DNA of 64,000 nt. Source: Hymenobacter chitinivorans DSM 11115 (GTDB lineage Bacteria > Bacteroidota > Bacteroidia > Cytophagales > Hymenobacteraceae). Below the pieces are notes generated by a model. It did not search any database and was not told the DNA's origin. It saw only the letters and a program-made list of their open reading frames with translations. The translations under genes were made by a program, and so were the position numbers. Positions 1-8,172 of this stretch are shown piece by piece (positions within the stretch are counted from its first letter, which is position 1; every line of letters begins with the position of its first letter). The stretch covers positions 2,728,001 to 2,792,000 of the forward strand of contig NZ_PGFA01000001.1 of assembly GCF_002797555.1 (NCBI RefSeq), in the 5' to 3' direction.

Positions 1-126
1 GTCGGCCGCCGGGCGGCTGGCGGGCGGCGCGGTTTGCCCCCAGGCCAGGTTGCTCACGCCCGAAATTGCCAACAGGCCGAGGTAGCCGGCCCGCCCCTCA
101 GGGCGCCACAGGGTAAAAAGCCGCAT
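1..126 (-). CDS. Exported protein, N-terminal fragment (cut by window edge)
   Basis: Reading the minus strand from the ATG at 126-124 gives 42 codons open to the window edge. The first 30 residues look like a signal peptide: a short basic start, a hydrophobic stretch (GLLAISGV) and a probable cleavage after WGQ. A Pro/Ala-rich segment follows. It lies 88 bp downstream of the ModE-like gene in the same orientation, so it may be a molybdate-related TonB receptor or binding protein, but too little is visible to say. The start and export signal are seen; the function is unknown. Confidence 0.6.
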   Translation of the reverse strand, partial: MRLFTLWRPEGRAGYLGLLAISGVSNLAWGQTAPPASRPAAD

Positions 127-213
127 AAAGAGCAGTAAAGGATGAAACCAGGCGTTATATTTTCCCAAACATAACGCCTAATCCACCGAATGGTTTTCGG
201 CCGCCGGGCGCTA

Positions 214-570
214 CTACAGCATCCGGGCCGTTTCGGTGGCCAGAAACGCCTGAAACCGGTCCTGCAGGGCCGCAAACTCCCGCATCATCTGCTGCCCGGC
301 CTCGGTTACCACGGCCCCGCCGCCGCGCTTGCCGCCGGCCTGGGTGCTCACCAGCGGCTCCCGGGCCTGCTGGTTCATGGAGGCCACCAGGTCCCAGGCC
401 CGCTTGTAGGACATCTGCATTTCCTGGGCCGCCTTGGAAATGGAGCCCAGGCGGTGAATCTTTTCCAGCAGCTCCAGCCGCCCGATGCCCATCATCCGGT
501 CGGTGGGCCCTTCCAGCCACAGGCGGCCGTTCAGGCGAAACATCAATTCCGGGTGCAGCAGCTCTTTCAT
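214..570 (-). CDS. ModE-like winged-helix regulator (DNA-binding domain only)
   Basis: A 118-residue protein matching the N-terminal DNA-binding half of ModE, the molybdate-responsive repressor. It has a short beta start (RLWLEG), then an HTH with GRLELLEKI, GSISKAAQEMQMSYKRAWDLV and a wing with GGKRGGGAVVTEAG. Full ModE also carries two C-terminal molybdate-binding MOP domains, which are absent here. Short versions of this kind are known in Bacteroidota and other bacteria. It probably controls molybdate uptake genes to its left, starting with the truncated exported protein, which runs the same way. The family call is firm; the ligand and targets are inferred. Confidence 0.85.
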   Translation of the reverse strand: MKELLHPELMFRLNGRLWLEGPTDRMMGIGRLELLEKIHRLGSISKAAQEMQMSYKRAWDLVASMNQQAREPLVSTQAGGKRGGGAVVTEAGQQMMREFAALQDRFQAFLATETARML

Positions 571-589
571 GGCCGCAATCTGCGGAATT

Positions 590-635
590 TAGCCTAAAAA
601 CAGGGGCCCCGCCCGACCGTCGGTCAAGCGGGGCC
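590..635 (-). terminator. Rho-independent terminator after the dioxygenase gene
   Basis: The arms GGCCCCGC (605-612) and GCGGGGCC (628-635) form a GC-rich hairpin. On the minus strand it is followed by TGTTTTTAG, so it ends the transcript of the DOPA dioxygenase gene just before the ModE-like gene. Confidence 0.7.
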
Positions 636-664
636 GCGGGGTTGGGAAGCCCGGGATTCGGGGA

Positions 665-1552
665 CTAGCCGGCCATAAACGTGCGCATGCTCAGGCCACC
701 GTAGCTGACTTCCTCGAAGGTGTGGGTGATGTTCTCGTCCTTGTCGGCCAGGCCCAGGCTGTAGAGCACGGGCAGGTAATGGTCGGTGGTGGGCACCGCG
801 AGCTGCCCGCTGCCCCCGGCCAGCTGTTGGTAGTTGACCAGGCTGGCAAAGTCGCGCTGGTCGATTTTGGCCTTCACCCATTCGTCAAACTCGGTGGCCC
901 AGTCGTAGGGCGTCGCGTCGCCCATCATCAGCTTGGGCATGCTCTGGCGCAGGTTGTGCACGATGTTGCCGCTGCCGACGATAAGCACGCCCCGCTCCCG
1001 CAGAAACTGCAGCTGCCGGGCCAGGTCGAAGTGCTGCTGCATGGACTTGGTCACGTCGAGGCTGAGCTGAAACACGGGCACGTTGGCCTCGGGAAACAGG
1101 TGGTGCAGCACGGTCCAGGTGCCGTGGTCGAGGCCCCACTCGTCGGAACCGTGCACGTCGTGCACGTGCTCAATAATGGACTGGGCAAACGAGGGCGCCC
1201 CGGGGGCCGGGTACTGCATGGCAAACAGCTCCTGCGGAAAGCCGCCGAAGTCGTGGATGGTTTCGGGCCGGGCGTTGATGCCGGCAAACGTACCGCGGGT
1301 GAGCCAGTGGGCCGACACCACCAGAATGGCGTGGGGCATCTGCCGCTGCCGGATTTCCCGGCCCAGCTGCTTGAGGCGGCGGGTAAAAGGGTTGTCCTCC
1401 AGGGCGTTCATCGGAGAGCCGTGCCCAATAAAGAGCACGGGCATTTTCTCCGATTTGGGGAAGGAAGTGGCGGTTTTATGAATGTCGTGCAAGTTCATAG
1501 CGGAGGCAAAAGGAAGGATGGCCAGGGCTTTCAGAAAGGATAAGCGGTGCAT
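665..1552 (-). CDS. ygiD: 4,5-DOPA dioxygenase extradiol-type protein (YgiD/LigB family)
   Basis: This 295-residue protein belongs to the class III extradiol ring-cleavage dioxygenases (LigB superfamily, YgiD type), Zn- or Fe-dependent enzymes acting on catecholic substrates. Visible family motifs are FIGHGSPMNAL near residue 42, VVSAHW near 80, GLDHGTWTVL near 140, IVGSGNIVHNLR near 195 and PTTDHYLPVLY near 255; these supply the metal-binding histidines. The first 18 residues are hydrophobic and could be an export signal. If the enzyme is cytoplasmic, translation may instead begin at the internal Met 19 (MNLHDIHKTAT) or Met 37. It is monocistronic with its own terminator. Confidence 0.9.
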   Translation of the reverse strand: MHRLSFLKALAILPFASAMNLHDIHKTATSFPKSEKMPVLFIGHGSPMNALEDNPFTRRLKQLGREIRQRQMPHAILVVSAHWLTRGTFAGINARPETIHDFGGFPQELFAMQYPAPGAPSFAQSIIEHVHDVHGSDEWGLDHGTWTVLHHLFPEANVPVFQLSLDVTKSMQQHFDLARQLQFLRERGVLIVGSGNIVHNLRQSMPKLMMGDATPYDWATEFDEWVKAKIDQRDFASLVNYQQLAGGSGQLAVPTTDHYLPVLYSLGLADKDENITHTFEEVSYGGLSMRTFMAG

Positions 1553-1625
1553 CCGGCGCTTGTATAAGTACCTCCCAAAAGTACCGCTCCCACCACCCAG
1601 CCGCCTTGATGTAGGATAAGAAATG

Positions 1626-1872
1626 AATGTGCTGATGTGCTGATGCCTTGTGTCCTTGCGAAAAGGAACGACGAAGCCATCCGTCCTCTGAAATATACCA
1701 AGTGCTTATATGTGAAAAGCCTCTTGCTACCACGCGTAGCAAGGAACTGTCTGGTAAAAGAACGTTGGTCACTAGCAGAGGACGGATGGCTTCGCGCTGC
1801 TCGCAATGACACGAGTTTCTGCCTTAGCACATCAGCACATTCTCCACATTAGCACATTAACCAGTAGCACAT
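1626..1872. repeat. Composite palindromic repeat with CACATT-type flanks
   Basis: The gap between two minus-strand genes is filled by a palindromic element. Perfect 19-bp arms lie at 1672-1690 and 1776-1794 (CGAAGCCATCCGTCCTCTG and its complement). They are embedded in outer low-complexity words: GTGCTGATGTGCTGATG on the left, and ACATCAGCACATT, CCACATTAGCACATT and GTAGCACATT on the right. A related element occurs at 20108-20375. Short ORFs inside it are treated as non-coding. Confidence 0.8.
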
Positions 1873-1879
1873 TACCCCC

Positions 1880-2464
1880 CTACCTATGCCCAGCCAGCTC
1901 CTTACGGATGCGGCTCAACGACTCGGGCGTGACCCCGAGGTAAGCTGCAATCAGGCGCAGGGGCAGGCGCTGGGCCAGGGACGGGTAGGTGCGCAGAAAG
2001 TCCAGGTACCGCTCCTCGGCCGGGGCGCTGAGCGTGGCAATCAGGCGCTTCTGCATGGCCCGCACGCTGTTCTGCTGCAGGTCGTAGAAAAAGCCCTGAA
2101 ATGCGGGGCCCAGCTGAGTGAGCTGCTGGTAAAACCCGGGGCCGAAGAGCAGCACCCGGGAATCTTCCAGGGCGTCGATGCTGAACAGGGCCGGCTCGTG
2201 GTGAAGCAGGCCGTGCTGGTCGGCCACCCACCAGTTTTCGGGCGCAAACTGCAGCACGTGCTCCTTGCCCTTTTTGTCGACCACGAAGCTGCGCAGGCAG
2301 CCCTGCACGACGAAAGCACCGTGGCGGCCTATTTCGCCCTGCCGCACCAGCACTTGCTGCCGGCCCAGCTCCCGGGGCTGCAGCTGGGCGGCCAGGACGG
2401 CAAACTGCTCGTCGGTCAGCAGGGGTAGCTTGGCTTGCAGATAGGTGCGCAGGTGGTCGAGCAT
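1880..2464 (-). CDS. Crp/Fnr-family transcriptional regulator
   Basis: A 194-residue cyclic-nucleotide-binding-fold regulator. The N-terminal beta-roll is seen in LGRQQVLVRQGEIGRHGAFVVQGCLRSF and the C-terminal helix-turn-helix in LPLRLIAAYLGVTPESLSRIRKEL. No FeS cysteine cluster is visible, so it is a Crp-like rather than FNR-like member; the effector is unknown. I chose the ATG at 2464 because the longer frame adds 50 residues with no family similarity. It is divergent from the TonB receptor gene, so it could influence that promoter, but the Fur-type boxes there are better candidate sites. Confidence 0.88.
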   Translation of the reverse strand: MLDHLRTYLQAKLPLLTDEQFAVLAAQLQPRELGRQQVLVRQGEIGRHGAFVVQGCLRSFVVDKKGKEHVLQFAPENWWVADQHGLLHHEPALFSIDALEDSRVLLFGPGFYQQLTQLGPAFQGFFYDLQQNSVRAMQKRLIATLSAPAEERYLDFLRTYPSLAQRLPLRLIAAYLGVTPESLSRIRKELAGHR

Positions 2465-2617
2465 ACTTGTAAGGAGTGGAACGACAAATGACAGCGCAAG
2501 TTTACGTCGGCGGCCCGGCCCTACGCAGCCCGCCGCTAACTCCGCTGTTCTCAAGCAGCTAACTGCTTTTTCCTGATTTGTTCCCGGGTAGGGCGCCGGA
2601 TTGGCGTAGCCCACCGG

Positions 2618-2632
2618 GTAGAATCATTCTAA
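2618..2632 (+). promoter_or_regulatory. Fur/PerR-family 7-1-7 box, upstream copy
   Basis: GTAGAATCATTCTAA is a 7-1-7 inverted repeat with a 13-bp perfect core (TAGAAT-C-ATTCTA). Its architecture matches the boxes bound by Fur, PerR and Zur proteins. It lies upstream of the -33 element of the TonB receptor gene. Confidence 0.6.
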
Positions 2633-2647
2633 AAAATCGATATTTTA

Positions 2648-2679
2648 TTTGGATGGATTCTAAACAACCCCCATCTTTG
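2648..2679 (+). promoter_or_regulatory. Promoter of the TonB receptor gene
   Basis: TTTG at 2648-2651 is followed after 20 bp by CATCTTTG at 2672-2679, close to the Bacteroidota consensus TTTG-N19-21-TAnnTTTG. The predicted transcript start falls near 2686, inside the second Fur-type box. Confidence 0.55.
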
Positions 2680-2685
2680 CCTTAA

Positions 2686-2700
2686 GTTTAATCATTCTAA
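2686..2700 (+). promoter_or_regulatory. Fur/PerR-family 7-1-7 box, downstream copy
   Basis: GTTTAATCATTCTAA shares its central C and right half with the box at 2618-2632. It sits at the expected transcript start, 8 bp before the ATG, where a bound repressor would block transcription. Iron-dependent repression is inferred from the receptor it precedes. Confidence 0.55.
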
Positions 2701-2708
2701 ATAGCGTT

Positions 2709-5174
2709 ATGCGTCGCCCCCTACTCCTGTCGATTCTGCTGCTCACCCTTCTTTTGCCAGCTACCAGCTGGGCCCAGGCGTTGGGTGGCTTGATTGTCGG
2801 GAAGCTGGTGGGTGCCGACGGGGCCCCGCTGGAAAACATTTCGGTGAGCCTGAAAAAAACCGGCACCGGCGTCAACACCGAAGCCAACGGTAGCTTCAAG
2901 CTCAAGGCCGAAGCCGGTACCCAACTGCTGCACATCAGCGGCCTGGGCTACGTAACCCAGGAAACGGCGGTGGAAGTAGTGGCTGGCAAAACCATTACGC
3001 TGCCGACCATTACGCTGCAAATCAACCAGCACGAGCTGTCGGAAGTAAAAATCACCGAGCAGCGCGGCCTCAACCAGCGGCCGGCCAGCGTCAGCAAGAT
3101 GCCCATTGCCCCGCTGGATTTGCCCCAGGCCGCTGTTACCATCGACCGGCAAGTTCTTGAGCAACAGCAAGTATTGCACCTGAGCGACGCCCTGGTAAAC
3201 GTGAGCGGCCTGTACGTGACCAGCACCACGGGCGGCGTGCAGGAAGAGCTTGGCAGCCGGGGCTTTGCCTACGGCAGCAGCAACACCTTTAAGAACGGCG
3301 TCCGGTTCAACAACGGCATCATGCCCGAAGCCAGCTCCCTGGAGCGCATGGAAGTGCTCAAGGGCAGTGCGGCCATTCTCTACGGCAACGTGGCGGCCGG
3401 CGGCGTGCTCAACCTGGTAACCAAAAAGCCTCAATTTGAACGGGGCGGCTCGGTAGGCCTGCGCGTGGGCTCCTTCGGCCTGTGGAAGCCCATCTTCGAC
3501 GTGTACGGCGCCGTGGGCAAGAGCGACAAAGTGGCCTTCCGCCTGAACGGTACCTTCGAGAAAGCCAACAGCTTCCGCGACGAGGTGAAGTCGGACCGGG
3601 TGTACGTGAACCCCTCCCTGCTGTTTGAGCTGAGCCCCAAAACGACCCTGGTGCTGGAAGGCGACTACCTGCGCGACAACCGCACCCCCGACTTCGGCGT
3701 GGGCGCCATCAACTACGAAATCCAGCCTTCGCGCAGCCGCTTTTTGAACACGCCCGGCGCCAAAAACGCCACCCAGCAAACCAGCACCACCGCCACGCTG
3801 ACCAGCCGCCTGAGCGACAAGTGGCAGGTGCGGGCCATTGCCGGCTTCCAGCGCTACGCCAACGAGCAGTTCAGTAGCTCCCGCCCCGCCGGCTCGGTGT
3901 TTAAGCCCGGCAAATTCTACGGCAACCAGCTGCGCAGCCTGCAGCGCAGCAACACCGCCGAAAACTACTACCTGGCCCAGTTCGACGTAACGGGCAGCTT
4001 CCGCACCGGCTTCCTGGGCCACACCCTGCTGCTGGGCGCCGACGCCGACCAGTACAACACCCGCCTGCTGGCTTATACCGCCCAGCCCTACGACTCCATC
4101 AACATCCTGGACCGCACCAAAGTGGTGACCCAGCCCCGCAATGCCGTGCGCGACTACAGCCAGCTCCCGCTGGTGACCCGCACGCTGGGCAACACCCGCC
4201 GCGCCGGTTTCTACGTGCAGGATTTGCTGAGCCTCTCGGAGAAAGTGAAAGTGCTGGCCGGCCTGCGCTGGAGCTACCAGGAAACGCCCAGCGACGTGTA
4301 TACCTACACGCCCCCGACGGCCGCCGTGCAAACGGTAACCGTGCGCGAAAACCGCCGCTTCGACAGCGCCTTCTCGCCCCGCGTGGGCCTGGTCTACCAG
4401 CCCATCAAAACCACGGCCCTGTTTGCCTCCTACTCCAACTCCTTCACGCCCCAGGCCAACACCGTAACCGACAACCAGGGCAACGGCCTGCCGCCCTCCG
4501 TCATCGACCAGGTGGAAGTTGGCATCAAGAATGACCTGTTCAAAGGCGCCCTCTCGGCCAACGTCACGGCCTACCGCATCGTGAACAGCAACCAGGCCCA
4601 GGTGATTCAGCAGTACCTCAACAACGACGTGCGCCAGCCGAACCCGGCTTACAACTCGGCCTGGCCCAGCGCCCAGGAGCTGGCCGGCGAAGTAACCAGC
4701 AAAGGCGTGGAAGTCGACATTCAGAGCAAGCCTTACCTGGGCTGGACCTTCATCAGCGGCTACAGCTACAACAACACGGCCTACACCAAGAGCAACATCT
4801 ACGAAAACGGCAGCCGCCTGCGCTACAACCCCGCCCACACGGCCAACCTGAGCGTGTTCTACAACTTCAACACCTCGTTCGGCGAAAATAAAATGCTGCG
4901 CGGCCTGAGCGCCGGCTTCACGACCTACTACGTGGGCGACAAGCTGGCCGGCCGCAACACCCGCACCACGGTGGCCAACGACGCCTTCCGCCTGATTTCC
5001 ATCCCCGACTACGTGCAGTTCGACGCCTCCCTGGGCTACAGCTACGACCGGTTTTCGCTGCGGGTGAAGCTGGCCAACATCCTCAACGAGCTGAGCTACA
5101 ACCTGCACGACGACAACAGCGTGAACCCCATTGCCCCCCGCAACTTTTCGGCCACGGCCAGCTACCGTTTGTAA
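2709..5174 (+). CDS. TonB-dependent siderophore receptor
   Basis: This 821-residue outer-membrane transporter has three visible parts. A signal peptide (residues 1-22, ending SWAQA) precedes a carboxypeptidase-regulatory-like beta-sandwich (residues 26-105, GKLVGADGAPLENISVSLKKTGTG). Then comes the plug domain (about 135-240, with LERMEVLKGSAAILYGNVAAGGVLNLVTKKP), and finally a 22-strand barrel ending in the aromatic SATASYRL motif. TIDRQVLEQQQ and the LKGSAAILYG segment are typical of ferric-siderophore receptors. It energises uptake through TonB-ExbBD, which is not encoded here. Two Fur-type boxes precede it and a PepSY/PiuB gene follows. The substrate is not predictable. Confidence 0.93.
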   Translation: MRRPLLLSILLLTLLLPATSWAQALGGLIVGKLVGADGAPLENISVSLKKTGTGVNTEANGSFKLKAEAGTQLLHISGLGYVTQETAVEVVAGKTITLPTITLQINQHELSEVKITEQRGLNQRPASVSKMPIAPLDLPQAAVTIDRQVLEQQQVLHLSDALVNVSGLYVTSTTGGVQEELGSRGFAYGSSNTFKNGVRFNNGIMPEASSLERMEVLKGSAAILYGNVAAGGVLNLVTKKPQFERGGSVGLRVGSFGLWKPIFDVYGAVGKSDKVAFRLNGTFEKANSFRDEVKSDRVYVNPSLLFELSPKTTLVLEGDYLRDNRTPDFGVGAINYEIQPSRSRFLNTPGAKNATQQTSTTATLTSRLSDKWQVRAIAGFQRYANEQFSSSRPAGSVFKPGKFYGNQLRSLQRSNTAENYYLAQFDVTGSFRTGFLGHTLLLGADADQYNTRLLAYTAQPYDSINILDRTKVVTQPRNAVRDYSQLPLVTRTLGNTRRAGFYVQDLLSLSEKVKVLAGLRWSYQETPSDVYTYTPPTAAVQTVTVRENRRFDSAFSPRVGLVYQPIKTTALFASYSNSFTPQANTVTDNQGNGLPPSVIDQVEVGIKNDLFKGALSANVTAYRIVNSNQAQVIQQYLNNDVRQPNPAYNSAWPSAQELAGEVTSKGVEVDIQSKPYLGWTFISGYSYNNTAYTKSNIYENGSRLRYNPAHTANLSVFYNFNTSFGENKMLRGLSAGFTTYYVGDKLAGRNTRTTVANDAFRLISIPDYVQFDASLGYSYDRFSLRVKLANILNELSYNLHDDNSVNPIAPRNFSATASYRL

Positions 5175-5303
5175 GGTGAATTAACTTGAGTGAATAGGTG
5201 AACCAAGCCCGGAAGGTGCCAGCTGCAACTGGTTGCCTTCCGGGTTTGTTGCCGATAAACCCCTTGCCCCGATCTTTGTCTTTCCGACTCGACCGACCGT
5301 TTT

Positions 5304-6572
5304 ATGAAAATCCTGTTTCGCAACATTCACCTCTACCTGAGCCTGGCCTCGGGCCTGATCATCGCCATTGTCTGCTTCACCGGCGGCGTGCTGGTTTTTG
5401 AAAAGGAGCTCGACCAGGCCTGGCACCCCGAGCGGTTCTTCGTGACGCCGCCCGCCCGCCAGCCGCGCCTGCCCCTGGCCCAGCTGCTCGACGGCGTGAA
5501 GGCCACCGACCCCAAGGCCAAAATCGGCGGGGTGAAAGTGTACGCCGACCCCGCCCGCACCGTGGAGATTAGCCTGGCCGGTGGGCCCGGCGGCCCGGGC
5601 GGCAAGCCCGAAGGCGGCCGGGAAGGCAAAGCCGAAGGTGGCAAGGCCCGCGCTGAGCAAGGTAGCGGTGCTGAGCACGGCCCCCGGGGCGAAAAAGGCA
5701 AGGGCGAGAAGGGCAAAGGCGGTGGTGGCGAAGGGGGCCGCGGCCCGGTGCTGTACGTAAATCCCTACACCGGCGCCATTATTGACAAGGTCAACTACCG
5801 CGACACGTTTTTCTTCACCATGATGGCCCTGCACCGCGGCATGGTGGGCGGCCCGGTGGGCAAGCTCGTGGTGGGCGTCAGCACCCTGCTCTTCCTCTTT
5901 ATCATTGCTACCGGCATCGTGCTGTGGTGGCCCGCCACGCGCAACATCGTGAAGCAGCGCCTGACCATCAAGTGGGACGCCAGCTTCAAGCGCCTCAACC
6001 ACGATTTGCACATCGTGCTGGGCTTCTACAGCGCCCTGTTCTTGTTCGTATTCGCCTTCACTGGCCTGGCCTGGTCGTTTGAGTGGTTCAACAACGGCAT
6101 CTTCGCCGTGACCAATTCCGACCCCAAAGGCCCCGAGGCGCCCAAATCCACGCTGGTCCTCAACGGCGGCAAGCTCACGTTCGACCAGGCCTACACCGTG
6201 GCCCGGCAGCAGGTGCCCGGCGCGCTGTCGTACGCCATTTCCCTGCCCAAGGACTCCACCGAGGCCGTGCGGGTTAATACGACTTCCGCCAACGCGGCCT
6301 ACGAAGGCGCCACCGACGAATTGTACCTCGACCAGTACTCCGGCCAGCCCCTGGGCAAACTGAACTTCGCCGACCGCAACCTGGGCCAGCGCGTGCGCCG
6401 CACTTTCAAGCCGGTCCACACCGGCGCCATCTTCGGCACCCCCTCGAAAATCGTAGCCGTGGTGGTGTGCTTGCTGGGCGTTACCTTCCCCGTGACGGGC
6501 GTAATTATGTGGCTTAACCGCCTGCGCAAGGCCAAGAAAAAGCAGCAGAAACAAGCCGCCGTGGCCGCCTAA
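5304..6572 (+). CDS. PepSY-associated TM protein (PiuB-like, iron-uptake partner)
   Basis: A 422-residue inner-membrane protein of the PepSY_TM family. The N-terminal segment (LYLSLASGLIIAIVCFTGG) is the first membrane helix. Others lie near residues 185-210 (LVVGVSTLLFLFIIATG), 240-262 (ALFLFVFAFTGLAWSF) and 385-405. Conserved histidines sit next to the helices (ALHRGMVGG, LHIVLGFY, KPVHTGAIFG), as in FhuF/PiuB-type ferric-siderophore reductases. It follows the TonB receptor by 129 bp, which supports a role in releasing iron from imported siderophore. Residues about 93-150 form an unusual Gly/Glu/Lys-rich low-complexity insert in the periplasmic loop. Confidence 0.88.
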   Translation: MKILFRNIHLYLSLASGLIIAIVCFTGGVLVFEKELDQAWHPERFFVTPPARQPRLPLAQLLDGVKATDPKAKIGGVKVYADPARTVEISLAGGPGGPGGKPEGGREGKAEGGKARAEQGSGAEHGPRGEKGKGEKGKGGGGEGGRGPVLYVNPYTGAIIDKVNYRDTFFFTMMALHRGMVGGPVGKLVVGVSTLLFLFIIATGIVLWWPATRNIVKQRLTIKWDASFKRLNHDLHIVLGFYSALFLFVFAFTGLAWSFEWFNNGIFAVTNSDPKGPEAPKSTLVLNGGKLTFDQAYTVARQQVPGALSYAISLPKDSTEAVRVNTTSANAAYEGATDELYLDQYSGQPLGKLNFADRNLGQRVRRTFKPVHTGAIFGTPSKIVAVVVCLLGVTFPVTGVIMWLNRLRKAKKKQQKQAAVAA

Positions 6573-6599
6573 GTCTTTTAGCGTGAAGAATTTCACGAC

Positions 6600-6640
6600 C
6601 AGGCCCGGGCAACGCTGTTTGTCCGGGCCTGTTTGCTTTC
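6600..6640 (+). terminator. Rho-independent terminator after the PepSY gene
   Basis: CAGGCCCGG (6600-6608) pairs with CCGGGCCTG (6623-6631) and is followed by TTTGCTTTC. Confidence 0.7.
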
Positions 6641-6686
6641 CGGCCGGCCCCGCCCCAACCCATTAAGCAGCGCCCCGTACCTTCCC

Positions 6687-6711
6687 CGGCCGTTAGAAAT
6701 CATAACGGCCG
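6687..6711. promoter_or_regulatory. Palindrome upstream of the aminotransferase promoter
   Basis: Perfect 9-bp arms CGGCCGTTA and TAACGGCCG are separated by a 7-bp loop. They lie about 35 bp upstream of the -7 element, with no T-run. An operator is more likely than a terminator, but the binding protein is unknown. Confidence 0.4.
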
Positions 6712-6744
6712 CAATTAATTCGGCCGCACAAAATGCGCCGCCCC

Positions 6745-6752
6745 TATATTTG
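6745..6752 (+). promoter_or_regulatory. Promoter -7 element of the aminotransferase gene
   Basis: TATATTTG matches TAnnTTTG exactly. A transcript from here begins only about 10 nt before the ATG pair at 6768-6773, which excludes the longer in-frame start at 6633. Confidence 0.6.
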
Positions 6753-6767
6753 GCAAAAAACGACGTA

Positions 6768-8024
6768 ATGATGGTTTCTAAAATGGCCGGCAGCCTGATT
6801 GGCTCCGAGATTATCAAGATTGGGAACGAGGTCAACGACATGATTCGCAAGGGCGAGGAAATCTGCAACCTCACTATCGGCGACTTCGACCCTTCGATTT
6901 ACCCCATCCCCGACGGCCTGCAAACGGAAATTGCCGCCGCCTACGCCGCCGGCCAAACCAACTACCCACCCGCCAACGGCATGGCCGACCTGCGCACGGC
7001 CGTGGCCGAATTCACGACCGAGCGGCTGGGCCTCACCTATTCCGTCAACGACATCCTGGTGGCCGGCGGCTCCCGCCCCCTCATCTACGCCACCTACCTG
7101 GCCCTGATTGACGCCGGCGACAAAGTGGTATTTCCGGTGCCCTCCTGGAACAACAACCACTACTGCCACCTCTCCGGCGCCGAGCCCATCATGGTCGAAA
7201 CCTCGGTGGAAAACAACTTTATGCCCACCGCGGCCGAAGTAGCGCCCCACCTGAAGGGTGCCACCCTGCTGGCCCTCTGCTCCCCGCTGAACCCCACGGG
7301 CACCGTGTTTTCCCGGGAAGACCTGGAGGCCATCTGCGACCTGGTCATTGCCGAAAACAAGACCCGCAGCGCCGGCGAAAAGCCCTTGTACATCATGTAC
7401 GACCAGATCTACTGGATGCTGACCTTTGGCGAGACGAAGCACTACGACCCGGTAAACCTGCGCCCCGAGCTGCGCGACTACGTCATCTACATCGACGGTA
7501 TTTCCAAGTGCTTTGCCGCCACCGGCGTGCGGGTGGGCTACGCCTTCGGCCCCAGCAACGTGATTGACAAGATGAAGTCCATCCTGGGCCACGTGGGCGC
7601 CTGGGCCCCTAAGGCCGAGCAGGTGGCCACGGCCAAATACCTCAAGCAAGGCCCCGCCGTAGATGAGTTCCTGGCCGGTTTCAAGCAGAAGGTGCAGCGC
7701 AGCCTCGACGCGCTCTACAACGGCCTGCAGGACCTCAAACAGCAGGGCTACCCCGTTGATGCCGTCGTGCCCCAGGGCGCCATCTACCTCACGGCCCAGA
7801 TCAACGCCCTAGGCAAAACCACGCCCGAAGGCAAGCTGCTGGCCACCAACAAGGATATTACTTTCTACCTCATTTCCCGGGCCCGCCTGGCCGTGGTGCC
7901 CTTCGGCGCCTTCGGCACCGACGAAACCTCGACCTGGTTCCGCATGTCGGTCGGTGGGGCCTCCCTGGAAAGCATGGAAGCCGCCCTGCCCCGCCTCAAG
8001 GAAGCCCTGGACGTGCTGCAGTAG
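6768..8024 (+). CDS. PLP-dependent aminotransferase, class I/II
   Basis: A 418-residue fold-type I aminotransferase. Recognisable elements are the small-domain start (FDPSIYPIPDGL), LVAGGSRPLIYATYLAL, the SPLNPTGTVFSREDL segment, YIMYDQIYW with the cofactor-contacting Asp and Tyr, and IDGISKCFAATGVRVGYAF with the Schiff-base lysine. The Arg of WFRMSVG would bind the substrate carboxylate. The donor and acceptor amino acids cannot be assigned; aspartate/aromatic-type enzymes are closest in layout. The start is ATG 6768 or the adjacent ATG 6771, both just after a good -7 element. Confidence 0.9.
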   Translation: MMVSKMAGSLIGSEIIKIGNEVNDMIRKGEEICNLTIGDFDPSIYPIPDGLQTEIAAAYAAGQTNYPPANGMADLRTAVAEFTTERLGLTYSVNDILVAGGSRPLIYATYLALIDAGDKVVFPVPSWNNNHYCHLSGAEPIMVETSVENNFMPTAAEVAPHLKGATLLALCSPLNPTGTVFSREDLEAICDLVIAENKTRSAGEKPLYIMYDQIYWMLTFGETKHYDPVNLRPELRDYVIYIDGISKCFAATGVRVGYAFGPSNVIDKMKSILGHVGAWAPKAEQVATAKYLKQGPAVDEFLAGFKQKVQRSLDALYNGLQDLKQQGYPVDAVVPQGAIYLTAQINALGKTTPEGKLLATNKDITFYLISRARLAVVPFGAFGTDETSTWFRMSVGGASLESMEAALPRLKEALDVLQ

Positions 8025-8122
8025 AGACGCATAGTTGCGTCTGGTCCTTGACCAATAGTCGTGTGACGACGCTCCTACCGCCGCAGATGCGCGTCTTTGA
8101 AAATACTATGTACCAAACACGA

Positions 8123-8157
8123 GTTGGGGCAGGCCGCAAGGTTTGCCCCAACTTTTT
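8123..8157 (+). terminator. Rho-independent terminator after the aminotransferase
   Basis: GTTGGGGCA (8123-8131) pairs with TGCCCCAAC (8144-8152), followed by TTTTT. A smaller hairpin, AGACGCA/TGCGTCT, lies at 8025-8042 directly after the stop codon. Confidence 0.85.
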
Positions 8158-8172
8158 GTGTAGCTCTTACCT

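Noticed and set aside
1476..1852. Three short frames between the dioxygenase and Crp/Fnr genes
   Set aside because: They lie in the palindromic repeat element and encode no recognisable protein.
2721..5108. Very long open frame (795 codons) on the minus strand opposite the TonB receptor gene
   Set aside because: It is Val/Gly/Ala/His-rich shadow coding caused by GC-rich third positions of the real gene; no domain is recognisable.
6633..6770. TTG-started extension of the aminotransferase
   Set aside because: The extension runs through a terminator, a palindrome and the -7 promoter element.
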